Shown here: positions 1-6,336 of the stretch, one piece after another
How the letters are laid out: every line of letters starts with the position of its first letter
Numbering within the stretch: position 1 is the first letter of the stretch
Source: an uncultured Devosia sp.
Lineage (GTDB): Bacteria > Pseudomonadota > Alphaproteobacteria > Rhizobiales > Devosiaceae
DNA: 7,738 nucleotides
NCBI GenBank assembly: GCA_913775215.1
Contig: CAJYKO010000418.1
Location: forward strand, 1 to 7,738
Reading direction: 5' to 3'
The notes under the pieces: model-generated
Told to the model about the DNA's origin: nothing
Database searches by the model: none
Seen by the model: the letters and a program-made list of their open reading frames with translations, nothing else
Made by a program: the position numbers and the translations under genes

Positions 1-213
1 GGCAAATCCTACCTGGCTCGATGCCGGCCCCGGCAGAAACTGGCAGAGCGCGACCAGATCGGCATAGGCCCTGTCGTCGAACCAGCGGCGCCGGATGACG
101 AATTCATCGCGGAAATAGCCCAGATGAGCGATCGGCCCACCAAAACTTATCAGCCCGAGTTTGAGAAAGACCAGAAAGACCTCAGCGACATTCTCGGTCC
201 GTCCAGCACTCAA
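1..213 (-). CDS. chrA: Chromate transporter ChrA, N-terminal part (cut by left edge)
   Basis: Seventy-one codons of the N-terminus of a CHR-family chromate transporter are present, and the rest lies beyond base 1. Family members are inner-membrane proteins that export chromate from the cytoplasm. The translation shows the typical first block: a hydrophobic stretch (residues 12-25), SFGGPIAHLGYFRDEFV (residues 23-39), and the region with RRRWFDD, YADLVALCQ and PGPASSQVGF (residues 41-70). These are hallmark N-terminal CHR motifs. The frame has no ATG or GTG between the upstream stop at 241-243 and the conserved block. The only usable start is TTG at 213-211, with GGAG at 224-221, seven bases upstream. 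The gene begins 13 bases after the lipoprotein stop, so the two probably form one operon. No chrB-like regulator is visible. Family assignment is very likely; the TTG start is inferred. Confidence 0.88.
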   Translation of the reverse strand, partial: MSAGRTENVAEVFLVFLKLGLISFGGPIAHLGYFRDEFVIRRRWFDDRAYADLVALCQFLPGPASSQVGFA

Positions 214-220
214 AACTCTG

Positions 221-224
221 CTCC
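221..224 (-). promoter_or_regulatory. Ribosome binding site deciding the TTG start of chrA
   Basis: GGAG on the minus strand lies seven bases before TTG at 213-211. It falls in the 13-base gap after the lipoprotein stop codon. It supports the TTG as the start because no other start codon exists in the open frame between the upstream stop and the conserved ChrA sequence. Confidence 0.55.
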
Positions 225-226
225 AG

Positions 227-1111
227 CTACTTCTGGTCGATCACTTCAAGGTCCGGCACCATCGTCTGGAAGCGTGACGGTATGGTGACACTGCCGCGTG
301 CATGCTGGCCCGTCGGGTCACCGCAGAAATCATGCCGTGTCGCCCGTGCGGCCCAATAGCTCAATTGTTCGAGCGAAGCGTCGACCGTGATCGATTGCTC
401 ATGCGGGGTTTCGACGAGAAGATTGTCGAGCGCATAAGAATAGCTCTCGTAGCGGTAGTTCACCGCCCGCACGAACCACTCGATATGGAAATCGTTCTCA
501 TACTTCCGCGCCGCCACGTCCTCGGCCGCGCCCGGTTCGAGATCGGTCAGGTTCGCCAAGGCTACCGCCCGGTTGCGGTCGACTTCGATCACCGCGCAAA
601 TGCTCGCAAAAGTCGTCGGCAGCGTGTCGAGATCGGCCAGCACATGCCGGTTCAGCGTCGCATAGCGCACACGCGAGGATTGATAATAAGTCCGCTTCAG
701 CCAGGAATAATAGCGATCGGTCGTGAAGGTGAAATCCTTGGGCCGCGCAATGCGCGTGCGCTGCATTTCCGCCTGTGTGTCGAACATCCAGTCGTTCGCC
801 TGTGCGGCAACGAGAAAGCGCCAGGTGCGATCATGCATCTCGCGTTCCTGGTCGGTCTGGTTGAAGTTGGACACAGGTTCGCGCTGGCGGGCCATGAAGG
901 TTCCGACCGCCGGCAAAACAGTGTCGTGCAGCACGCTCGGTTGCGCGCGGCCAAAATCACCGACGGGGCGCGACGCGCAGGCAACCACGAGCCCGGCGAG
1001 CAGCGCCGTTCCGGCAAGGCGCAAAACTGTCGACACGCGATCAGCCGCGCTTGCGGCGGCGACGCGACGGGTCGAGCCGGTCATTGGGTGGCGGCGTAGG
1101 CCCGCGTTCAT
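227..1111 (-). CDS. Predicted lipoprotein of unknown function (294 aa)
   Basis: I do not recognise the family. The N-terminus is a lipoprotein signal: arginines at 6, 7, 15 and 16, a hydrophobic stretch (about residues 28-44) and a lipobox LVVAC with the lipidated cysteine at 45. The residue after the cysteine is Ala, not Asp, which by the E. coli rule would favour the outer membrane. The mature part is soluble and rich in aromatic and charged residues (MHDRTWRFLVAAQANDW near 92-108, RYYSWLKRTYYQSSR near 133-147, a Tyr-rich stretch near 217-226). It looks helical and has one further Cys near the end (HDFCGDP). ATG at 1111 is preceded by GGGG about seven bases upstream; a second ATG at 1084 lacks any such site and would shorten the n-region. 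The gene lies directly upstream of chrA and probably shares its transcript, but a role in chromate handling is only suggested by position. Confidence 0.75.
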   Translation of the reverse strand: MNAGLRRHPMTGSTRRVAAASAADRVSTVLRLAGTALLAGLVVACASRPVGDFGRAQPSVLHDTVLPAVGTFMARQREPVSNFNQTDQEREMHDRTWRFLVAAQANDWMFDTQAEMQRTRIARPKDFTFTTDRYYSWLKRTYYQSSRVRYATLNRHVLADLDTLPTTFASICAVIEVDRNRAVALANLTDLEPGAAEDVAARKYENDFHIEWFVRAVNYRYESYSYALDNLLVETPHEQSITVDASLEQLSYWAARATRHDFCGDPTGQHARGSVTIPSRFQTMVPDLEVIDQK

Positions 1112-1169
1112 AACGTACCCCGGTGAAGATCAAAATCTGTGCGTCTCCGGGCTGTCGTATTCCCGACCG

Positions 1170-1186
1170 TGCGGGTCGATCCCGCA
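1170..1186 (-). other. Leader hairpin 1 upstream of the lipoprotein gene
   Basis: On the minus strand TGCGGG and CCCGCA form a perfect 6-bp stem with a five-base loop, about 60 bases before the lipoprotein ATG. It pairs up with a second hairpin 14 bases further upstream. No run of T follows, so it is not an intrinsic terminator. Function unknown. Confidence 0.3.
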
Positions 1187-1199
1187 TTTGAAATTTCAG

Positions 1200-1215
1200 C
1201 AGCTTTCCCAAGCTG
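1200..1215 (-). other. Leader hairpin 2 upstream of the lipoprotein gene
   Basis: On the minus strand CAGCTT and AAGCTG make a perfect 6-bp stem closed by a GGGA loop, which fits the GNRA tetraloop pattern. If the lipoprotein-chrA transcript starts upstream of 1215, both hairpins would lie in its 5' leader. Whether they are transcribed is not known. Confidence 0.3.
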
Positions 1216-1326
1216 ACCTCCAATGTGCGCCGCTCCCCCGTCCCTAGTGGAGGCAGCGAGTTCCGAAGTGATTCTATCGGCGCAATGACGCCCCTTGCGC
1301 TTGGCCCTATTAAGAGATCGTCAAGG

Positions 1327-1341
1327 TTAACGGACTGCTAA
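1327..1341. promoter_or_regulatory. Possible CtrA binding site upstream of the DUF2336 gene
   Basis: TTAA, seven bases, then CTAA: one base away from the CtrA consensus TTAA-N7-TTAA used by the alphaproteobacterial cell-cycle regulator CtrA. The heptamer TTAACGG that opens it recurs at 1385-1391, just before the DUF2336 start. The site sits 54 bases before the ATG, in the 283-base region shared by two divergent genes. The motif is short and a chance match is possible. Confidence 0.35.
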
Positions 1342-1394
1342 CGAATTAGAGGCAAATTGGGCATCAGAACGCGCCGGGGGCGCATTAACGGTCG

Positions 1395-2573
1395 ATGGTT
1401 CTGCCAAACATGCTCGGTTTTCAGCCTTACGAAACTTTTCAGCTTCTCATCGAAACCGGCGGCGTCGACCGCACCAATACGCTTCTGATCGCCGCCTGCG
1501 ACGCCTATGCCCGCCGCGGCCGTCCGACCCCTCCCGAAATGGAACAGTTCGAAACCCTCGCCACCCGCCTCTTTCAGGCCGCGAGCCCCCAGGCCCGCGC
1601 GAAAGCCGCAGCCATCCTGGGCCGGAGCGAACTTTTGTCCGAACCGCTCGAGCAATTGGTCGTCGACAATATCGGTGAGGACCTCAACTCTTTCCTCACC
1701 CAGGCACCCGAGCTGTCCGATCGCACCATGCTCGATGTCATAGCCCGTTATGATGTCGGCGCCGCCGCGATCATCGGCGCCCGCAAGAACCTCTCCAATG
1801 TGGTTCTCGCAAAACTCTTCCAGATGAACTCGCGCAAAGTCTATCGCGCGCTCTCGCAAAATCTCGACATAACCCCGCGCGGCGCCTATCTCAGCGCGCT
1901 CGCCCGCTCGGCGCAGATGGACCATCTCGTCGCCGAAGCTCTTGGAAACCGTAAGGATTTCGACGCCGCGCTCCTCGCGCCGGCCTTCTTCGATCTCTCC
2001 GATATCCACCGCATCAAGGTCATCCAGGCCTTCGCCAATCGCGAAACCCCGGCCGCCCCGATCCAGCGCACGATCGAACAGCTTTCCGTCGCAACGCCGG
2101 AATTGACCAAAGCGCTGATGAAGCTCTTTTCGGAAAACCGCCGTCCCGAAGTCACCAAGCTCCTCTCGCAAATCACCGGCCTCGATGAAGTCCGCTGCGG
2201 CCAGATCGCCCACGACGTCACCGGCGCCTCGACCTTCGTCGTCCTTCGCGGCTTCGGCGTCTCGGCCTATGATGGGCTGAAAGTTCTGATCCACGCGACA
2301 AGCCACGACGACGAACGTTCCCGCGCGCTTGCCGATTTCGCCTCGCTCTTTGCGACCGTATCGCCTGAATCCATGGCCTATCTGATGAGCGCCTGGCGCG
2401 GCGAGGTGAACCTCCTCGACCTCTCCAAGCCCCAGTACCGCCCGGTCAACATGCCCAGCCGCCGCACTCCGGCCGCCGCTGCATCTGCCGCGCCTGCAGC
2501 AAGCTCGAACAACCCGGTGGTCGAACAGGCCATGGTTGCCCTCTCCCGCCTTGGCGCCCGTCGCGCTGGTTAA
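1395..2573 (+). CDS. DUF2336 family protein (392 aa)
   Basis: This is a cytoplasmic, all-helical protein of the DUF2336 type found in Alphaproteobacteria. It has no signal peptide or membrane segment. The body (about residues 15-340) is a chain of short amphipathic helices, HEAT-like in spacing, such as TLATRLFQAASPQARAK near 54-70, the region of RYDVGAAAIIGARKNLS near 118-134, and LARSAQMDHLVAEALGNR near 169-186. A linker rich in Ala, Pro and Ser follows (about 350-373), then a short terminal helix (374-386). The biochemical function of DUF2336 proteins is not established; the fold suggests protein binding. The ATG at 1395 lies nine bases after an in-frame TAA and has no good ribosome binding site; a second ATG at 1410 is possible. 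The gene stands alone, divergent from the lipoprotein and convergent with DUF1491, and a CtrA-like motif lies upstream. Confidence 0.82.
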   Translation: MVLPNMLGFQPYETFQLLIETGGVDRTNTLLIAACDAYARRGRPTPPEMEQFETLATRLFQAASPQARAKAAAILGRSELLSEPLEQLVVDNIGEDLNSFLTQAPELSDRTMLDVIARYDVGAAAIIGARKNLSNVVLAKLFQMNSRKVYRALSQNLDITPRGAYLSALARSAQMDHLVAEALGNRKDFDAALLAPAFFDLSDIHRIKVIQAFANRETPAAPIQRTIEQLSVATPELTKALMKLFSENRRPEVTKLLSQITGLDEVRCGQIAHDVTGASTFVVLRGFGVSAYDGLKVLIHATSHDDERSRALADFASLFATVSPESMAYLMSAWRGEVNLLDLSKPQYRPVNMPSRRTPAAAASAAPAASSNNPVVEQAMVALSRLGARRAG

Positions 2574-2586
2574 GAAGCACAACGTC

Positions 2587-2606
2587 ATCCCCGCGAAAGC
2601 GGGGAT
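2587..2606. repeat. GAAA-loop palindrome (REP-like element, possible bidirectional terminator)
   Basis: ATCCCCGC, a GAAA loop, and GCGGGGAT form a perfect 8-bp stem with a GNRA tetraloop. It lies in the 53-base gap between the converging DUF2336 and DUF1491 genes. Palindromes of this ATCCCCGCGAAAGCGGGGAT type are, to my knowledge, widespread dispersed intergenic repeats in proteobacterial genomes. Only a broken T-run follows (CTCGTTT), so it may act as a weak terminator for either strand. Only this one copy is seen in the window. Confidence 0.65.
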
Positions 2607-2626
2607 CTCGTTTAGTTGTCAACTAT

Positions 2627-2977
2627 TTACGGCGCCTGGTCCTTGACCACATCGATCCCCAGATCATCGCCCCTGAGATCAACGCTCAGCACCCAGAGAT
2701 CGGGATCGAAATCGCTTTCCCGCGCAATGCGTTGCCGCACCATGTCCGGCTCGACGCGATTGAACCGGCGCTGAAACACCAGCCCCGCGGTGTCGCCTCG
2801 GCTGACCACCGGCGCAGGGGTGTAAAGCGATCGCGTTCCATCGAGGTGATCCACTTCGATGAATACCTGCCCGGCAATGGGGTCGCCGCGTTTGGCGACG
2901 ACGCACATGTTTCCGATATCGTTGTGGCGCCGCACAAAGGCCATGCACCAGATATCGCTGCGAATGGGGCCGGCCAC
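2627..2977 (-). CDS. DUF1491 family protein (116 aa)
   Basis: This is a small soluble protein matching the alphaproteobacterial DUF1491 family: an N-terminal IRSDIWCMAFVRR block (residues 5-17), a middle region with GQVFIEVDHLDGT (36-48) and LYTPAP (51-56), and a C-terminal RESDFDPDLWVLSVDLR block (86-102). Family function is unknown. The start is GTG at 2977-2975, which shares its first G with the TAG stop of the peptidoglycan-binding gene (TAGTG), so translation is probably coupled by re-initiation; no separate ribosome binding site is visible. The next Met, at residue 12, would remove part of the conserved first block, which argues for the GTG. It is the last gene of the kinase operon and ends 20 bases before the REP-like palindrome. 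Confidence 0.8.
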   Translation of the reverse strand: MAGPIRSDIWCMAFVRRHNDIGNMCVVAKRGDPIAGQVFIEVDHLDGTRSLYTPAPVVSRGDTAGLVFQRRFNRVEPDMVRQRIARESDFDPDLWVLSVDLRGDDLGIDVVKDQAP

Positions 2978-4245
2978 TAGATCGTGGCGCCTGCCTTGCG
3001 CAACAGGTCGATCAGGTCCGGCTGCACCTGGCCGGTGATCTTGTAGCGGTGGAAATTTTCAAATTCGCGAATTGCCCGCGCCGTTTCCGGTCCCGGATTG
3101 CCGTCGATCTGGCCGCGGAAGAAGCCGAGGCTGGCCAATCCGCGCTGAATATCGGCCACGAGATCGCCGTCCGTTGCCGGCCGTGCGGCACGCGACGGCT
3201 GGGTTGGGGTAACAGCAACCGGCTGCGTCACCGGCTGGATCTGCGCAACTGGCTGCGCCGAAGCGGCCTGCACGGCCACCGGCGCCGGCATGGGCTGGCT
3301 CGGCACGCTCGCCGTCGGTACGGGCGGATTGCTCACCGGCGTCGAGGTTCCGCGTCCGCCTTCGACAGCGGCGACAATCGAATCAATGGTGCTGGCCGTT
3401 GCCGTGCCCACTGTGTCCACTGCCGTTTCGACTGGCGACAGCGGCGGCAGGCGCCCGACCAACTGATCCTGCTGCCGCGCGGCTTGCGGCTGTGGCGCCG
3501 GTGTCGCCGCAACTTGGGCAACTGGCGCCGGTTGCGGGGCAGCGATCGGCGCTGCAGCCTGAACCTGCGGCTGAACCACCGGAGCCGGCGCGACCGCTGC
3601 CTGAGGCTGCGCCGCCACGGCAGCACGACCCGATGCGTCGGAATTGAGGATCGATTGCACGATGCCGGAGGACAACGCCCCCTGTGGCTCGAAACCATTG
3701 CGCTCTTCGAAAGCACGAATGGCCCGGGCGGTCATGGGCCCATAATAGCCATCGACCTTGCCTTCAAACAGCTTGAGCTCGGCGAGCTTTTTCTGCACGG
3801 CAAAAACTTCGGAATTGCCCACAGGCTGATCCGGAATCACCTGCGGTGCCGGGGCAGTAGCAACCCCGCCCGTCGTCTGCGGCGTGGGCGCGGCCATGGG
3901 CGCAACGGCAGCCGCGTCCTCCTCAGCCTGCTCGCGCATCGTGGCCGGAGCCGGCATCGGCGCTTGAACCGGGCTCACCTTGACGGCGCGCGGCACATCG
4001 AGCGAATTCGCGAAGAAAGGCGAGGGATGCACGCCGGTCTGGAAATAGAGCGCATTGCTGCTGGCAAGCGCGCTCAGTGTGACGAGGGCAAAAATGCCGG
4101 TCGAAGCCAGGGGCGCCCGCATATAGCGCTCAAAGGACCAGCGCGCGCCACGACCCAGTTGAGCCATGAGCACGCTACCGGCCATCAGCAAGGGCTGGGA
4201 CAGGGTAGAAGCCGTCATTGCGCTTTTCTTTTTTCGTTTTGCCAT
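2977..4245 (-). CDS. Membrane-anchored protein with two peptidoglycan-binding domains (422 aa)
   Basis: A Lys/Arg-rich cytoplasmic N-terminus (KRKKK at 3-7, further Arg to 43) precedes one membrane segment (about 46-66), so the bulk should face the periplasm. Two PG_binding_1-type domains follow. The first spans about 144-200, with VDGYYGPMTARAIRAFEERNG at its core; the second is the C-terminus (about 359-417), with IDGNPGPETARAIREFE. Between them is a linker of roughly 160 residues rich in Ala, Pro, Gln and Val. No catalytic domain (transpeptidase, amidase or lytic) is visible, so the protein probably only binds or senses cell wall. ATG 4245 overlaps the end of the kinase gene by 31 bases. 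An alternative ATG at 4218 overlaps the kinase TGA as ATGA and would give 413 residues; I keep 4245 because the basic N-terminus suits membrane orientation. Confidence 0.85.
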   Translation of the reverse strand: MAKRKKKSAMTASTLSQPLLMAGSVLMAQLGRGARWSFERYMRAPLASTGIFALVTLSALASSNALYFQTGVHPSPFFANSLDVPRAVKVSPVQAPMPAPATMREQAEEDAAAVAPMAAPTPQTTGGVATAPAPQVIPDQPVGNSEVFAVQKKLAELKLFEGKVDGYYGPMTARAIRAFEERNGFEPQGALSSGIVQSILNSDASGRAAVAAQPQAAVAPAPVVQPQVQAAAPIAAPQPAPVAQVAATPAPQPQAARQQDQLVGRLPPLSPVETAVDTVGTATASTIDSIVAAVEGGRGTSTPVSNPPVPTASVPSQPMPAPVAVQAASAQPVAQIQPVTQPVAVTPTQPSRAARPATDGDLVADIQRGLASLGFFRGQIDGNPGPETARAIREFENFHRYKITGQVQPDLIDLLRKAGATI

Positions 4246-6035
4246 GAAGTGTTTGGCGCCGTCATTTGCTCGCGATGAAGGGGTATAACCGCGACAGTGT
4301 CTTCGATCTTCGTTGCCGGACCGTTTATCGGCAGCAGCACCGTCATGGTTGTCCCCGCTCCAATTTCGGACATGGCGCGCAGTGTACCGCCATGCAGTTC
4401 GGCCAGGCCCTTGACGATGGAAAGTCCGAGCCCCGTGCCTTCATATTGTCGGTTAAGCCCGTCCTGCGCCTGGAAGAACGGTTCGCCGATCCGCTCGAGC
4501 GCCATCGGCGCCATGCCGATGCCCTGGTCGCGCACGGCAAAACTGATCGCCGTGCCCTGGCGCTTGACCACCAGTGTCACCGTGCCGTTTTCGTGGCTGA
4601 ATTTGATGGCGTTGGACAGGAGGTTGATCAGGATCTGCCGGCACGCTCGCTCGTCGGCAAGAATGCCCGGCAGATTGGCTTCGACCTCGGCATAAAGCGT
4701 GACATTGCGCCCTTTGGCCATGGAATCGACCATGGCGAAGCAGGGGCGCACGATATCGTTGGCATCGAATCGCGCCGTGCTGATCTCGAACTTGCCCGCT
4801 TCGATCCGCGACATGTCGAGCAGCATGCCGACCACATCGAGCAGATGCCTGCCGCTCTGGTGGATAAGCCCGGCATATTCGCGGTGCGTGGGCGACAATT
4901 CTCCACCGATGCCGGTGGTCATCATCTCGGAAAAGCCAACGACCGCGCTCAGCGGCGTGCGCAATTCATGGCCGATCGTCGCAAGGAAGCGCGACTTGGC
5001 ATCGGACGCGTCTTCGGCGGCCCGCGTTGCGTTCATCATCGCCGCTTCTGCATCCTTGCGCTCGGTGACGTCGCGGAGGAGCGCGGTGACTTCATAGCGG
5101 TCGCTTGTCGCATCGCTGCTGATCGGGGCGAATCGCACCTCGACCCAGATGAACTGCGGCGCGGCCGTGCCGGACCGGGGATCATCGCGCCGCATCCGGA
5201 CTTCAATGGTGCGGTTCTTGCCGCCTTGATTGGCGTCGGCATAGGCGGTCAGATAGGCAGGGCGATCCATGACATGCAGGCGCTCGCCGAGCGTTGCGGC
5301 GGTGATCTGATAGCGCGGGCAGCCGAACAGCGTTTCGGCGGATTTCGATGTCGTCAGAACGTCGCCATCGAGCGAGAAGCAGATGACCGTATCCTGGATG
5401 TTTTCGACCAGATGCCGATAGGCATTCACCTGAGCCTTGTCGTGCACGACATAGCCGGCATTGATATGGTGGGTGGTGTGCGCCACCAGCAGCAGCGAAG
5501 CGGCAAACATCGCGCCTCCTGCAATGGTTGCCTGATGGGCGAGCGAAGCATCCTGCGGAAAACCGTAGAACGACAGCGTCCAGCCGACGAAAATCGAAGC
5601 CGCCACGGCAATCCAGCTCAGCATTCGCGCCCGCCGACCCAGCAGCAAAGCTGTCAGTACCGGTCCCAACACGGTCACGGCGAGCCCGAGATCGGCAAAG
5701 CGCGAATCAATCAGGGTCAGGAATATCCCGCCACCCATGATCGTGCCGGCCTGGATGAAGGCGGCCTCGTCGTGCCGGGCGCGATGGAAAAAGGCGAGCG
5801 ACAGCATGCCGCCGGTGAGGAAAAGGCAAGCCAGCGCGAAGCCGAGCGATGCCTTGGCCAGCAGCGCCCACATGGCAAAAGGCATGGCCAGTGCTGCGAA
5901 GGCAATCATCAGGCGGGCGTTATTGGCGATGGTCTTCCGGCGTAGCACATCAGGCCGGGCGCTGGAGGCGGCAAATCCTGCGCCACCTTTCTCGCCCTTG
6001 CCAAAAAAATCGAGGCTACGCATTACTTTACTCAT
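4215..6035 (-). CDS. Membrane PAS-domain sensor histidine kinase (DivJ/PdhS-like, 606 aa)
   Basis: This is an inner-membrane hybrid-free sensor kinase. About six hydrophobic segments lie between residues 42 and 187, with very short loops, so the membrane part itself may be the sensor. A PAS domain follows (about 203-327, ending in the LLRDVTERK motif). The HisKA dimerisation domain (about 345-415) has the phospho-acceptor His356 in IGHELRTPLSA. The ATPase domain shows the N box (NLLSNAIKFS, 471-480), G1 (DQGIGMAP, 503-510), the F box near 519-522 and G2 (GTGLGLSI, 533-540), all intact. No receiver domain is attached, and no response regulator is in the window. FSEMM and the HLLDVVGMLLDMSRIEAGK stretch (397-415) resemble DivJ/PleC/PdhS cell-cycle kinases that act on DivK, but this is similarity by eye. 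A second ATG at 6023 has a GAG upstream and is an alternative start. First gene of a three-gene operon. Confidence 0.93.
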   Translation of the reverse strand: MSKVMRSLDFFGKGEKGGAGFAASSARPDVLRRKTIANNARLMIAFAALAMPFAMWALLAKASLGFALACLFLTGGMLSLAFFHRARHDEAAFIQAGTIMGGGIFLTLIDSRFADLGLAVTVLGPVLTALLLGRRARMLSWIAVAASIFVGWTLSFYGFPQDASLAHQATIAGGAMFAASLLLVAHTTHHINAGYVVHDKAQVNAYRHLVENIQDTVICFSLDGDVLTTSKSAETLFGCPRYQITAATLGERLHVMDRPAYLTAYADANQGGKNRTIEVRMRRDDPRSGTAAPQFIWVEVRFAPISSDATSDRYEVTALLRDVTERKDAEAAMMNATRAAEDASDAKSRFLATIGHELRTPLSAVVGFSEMMTTGIGGELSPTHREYAGLIHQSGRHLLDVVGMLLDMSRIEAGKFEISTARFDANDIVRPCFAMVDSMAKGRNVTLYAEVEANLPGILADERACRQILINLLSNAIKFSHENGTVTLVVKRQGTAISFAVRDQGIGMAPMALERIGEPFFQAQDGLNRQYEGTGLGLSIVKGLAELHGGTLRAMSEIGAGTTMTVLLPINGPATKIEDTVAVIPLHREQMTAPNTSWQNEKRKAQ

Positions 6036-6054
6036 ACTAAGACGCCGCTCTTGC

Positions 6055-6069
6055 CGGCCCCTGGGGCCG
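6055..6069 (-). other. GC-rich hairpin in the kinase leader
   Basis: CGGCCC and GGGCCG form a perfect 6-bp stem with a three-base loop, about 20 bases before the kinase ATG at 6035. In the mRNA it would be stable and close to the start codon, so it could affect initiation. No T-run follows on the minus strand, which excludes a standard terminator. Confidence 0.3.
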
Positions 6070-6098
6070 TCGCCGCGATCGATGATCCCGGCCTGTCG

Positions 6099-6115
6099 TC
6101 TGATTATCCATCAGA
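6099..6115. promoter_or_regulatory. Inverted repeat, possible operator of the kinase operon
   Basis: TCTGAT-TATCC-ATCAGA is a perfect 6-bp inverted repeat with a 5-bp centre, located 64-80 bases upstream of the kinase ATG. The AT-rich centre and the position suit a dimeric regulator site. No second copy is seen in the window. Confidence 0.25.
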
Positions 6116-6249
6116 TCTTGTATGCCCTACCCTCGCGCCTCGGCCCCTAAAACTGGTTAAGGCGCGCGCCGCGTGAGAGGGGTTTTGACCGATAGCGTAA
6201 ACAAGGTGTTGTTCGCCTCCGAAACTGCGACAACCATTTGTTTCAAATT

Positions 6250-6280
6250 TTAGGAAGTCAGCCAAACCAGCCTTAGGAAG
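6250..6280 (+). repeat. TTAGGAAG direct repeat upstream of the DUF5330-like gene
   Basis: TTAGGAAG occurs at 6250-6257 and again at 6273-6280, 23 bases apart, about two helical turns. A partial third copy (TTAGGGTC) begins at 6287. The spacing would place the copies on one face of the helix, as in activator sites. Chance cannot be excluded for an 8-base motif. Confidence 0.25.
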
Positions 6281-6336
6281 CGCTCGTTAGGGTCGAGATA
6301 GAAGGGCGGCATGGTGTCGCTCGAAAAGTTTCGTCC

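Larger units (their letters stand above)
6036..6336. other. 301-base divergent intergenic region
   Basis: This stretch separates the kinase operon (minus) from the DUF5330-like gene (plus) and must hold promoters for both. I find no convincing coding region, tRNA or terminator in it. It holds a GC hairpin in the kinase leader (6055-6069), a TCTGAT/ATCAGA inverted repeat (6099-6115), a TTAACC half-site on the minus strand (6160-6155), a TTGACC hexamer (6185-6190) without a good -10 partner, a TTAGGAAG direct repeat (6250-6280) and a CGAAA-AG-TTTCG palindrome just before the plus-strand ATG (6322-6333). Confidence 0.6.

Noticed and set aside
302..1099. Long plus-strand open frame opposite the lipoprotein gene
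   Set aside because: It is antisense to a gene with a clear lipoprotein signal. Its product is low-complexity and Arg-rich with no family features, as expected for a shadow frame in high-GC DNA.
1171..1185. GCGGGTCGATCCCGC resembling a tRNA T-arm
   Set aside because: The loop has only five bases instead of seven, and no acceptor, D or anticodon arms can be placed around it. It is listed as a plain hairpin.
1338..2588. 416-codon minus-strand open frame opposite DUF2336
   Set aside because: The plus-strand frame gives a recognisable helical-repeat protein; the minus frame gives a Gly/Asp/Arg-rich product with no family features and spans the REP-like palindrome.
3049..4278. Long plus-strand open frame opposite the wall-binding gene
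   Set aside because: The product is dominated by Arg, His and Gly, mirroring the Ala/Pro/Gln linker on the other strand. The minus strand holds two recognisable domains.
4266..5945. 559-codon plus-strand open frame opposite the histidine kinase
   Set aside because: All kinase motifs are intact on the minus strand; the plus frame has a composition typical of the antisense of GC-rich genes.
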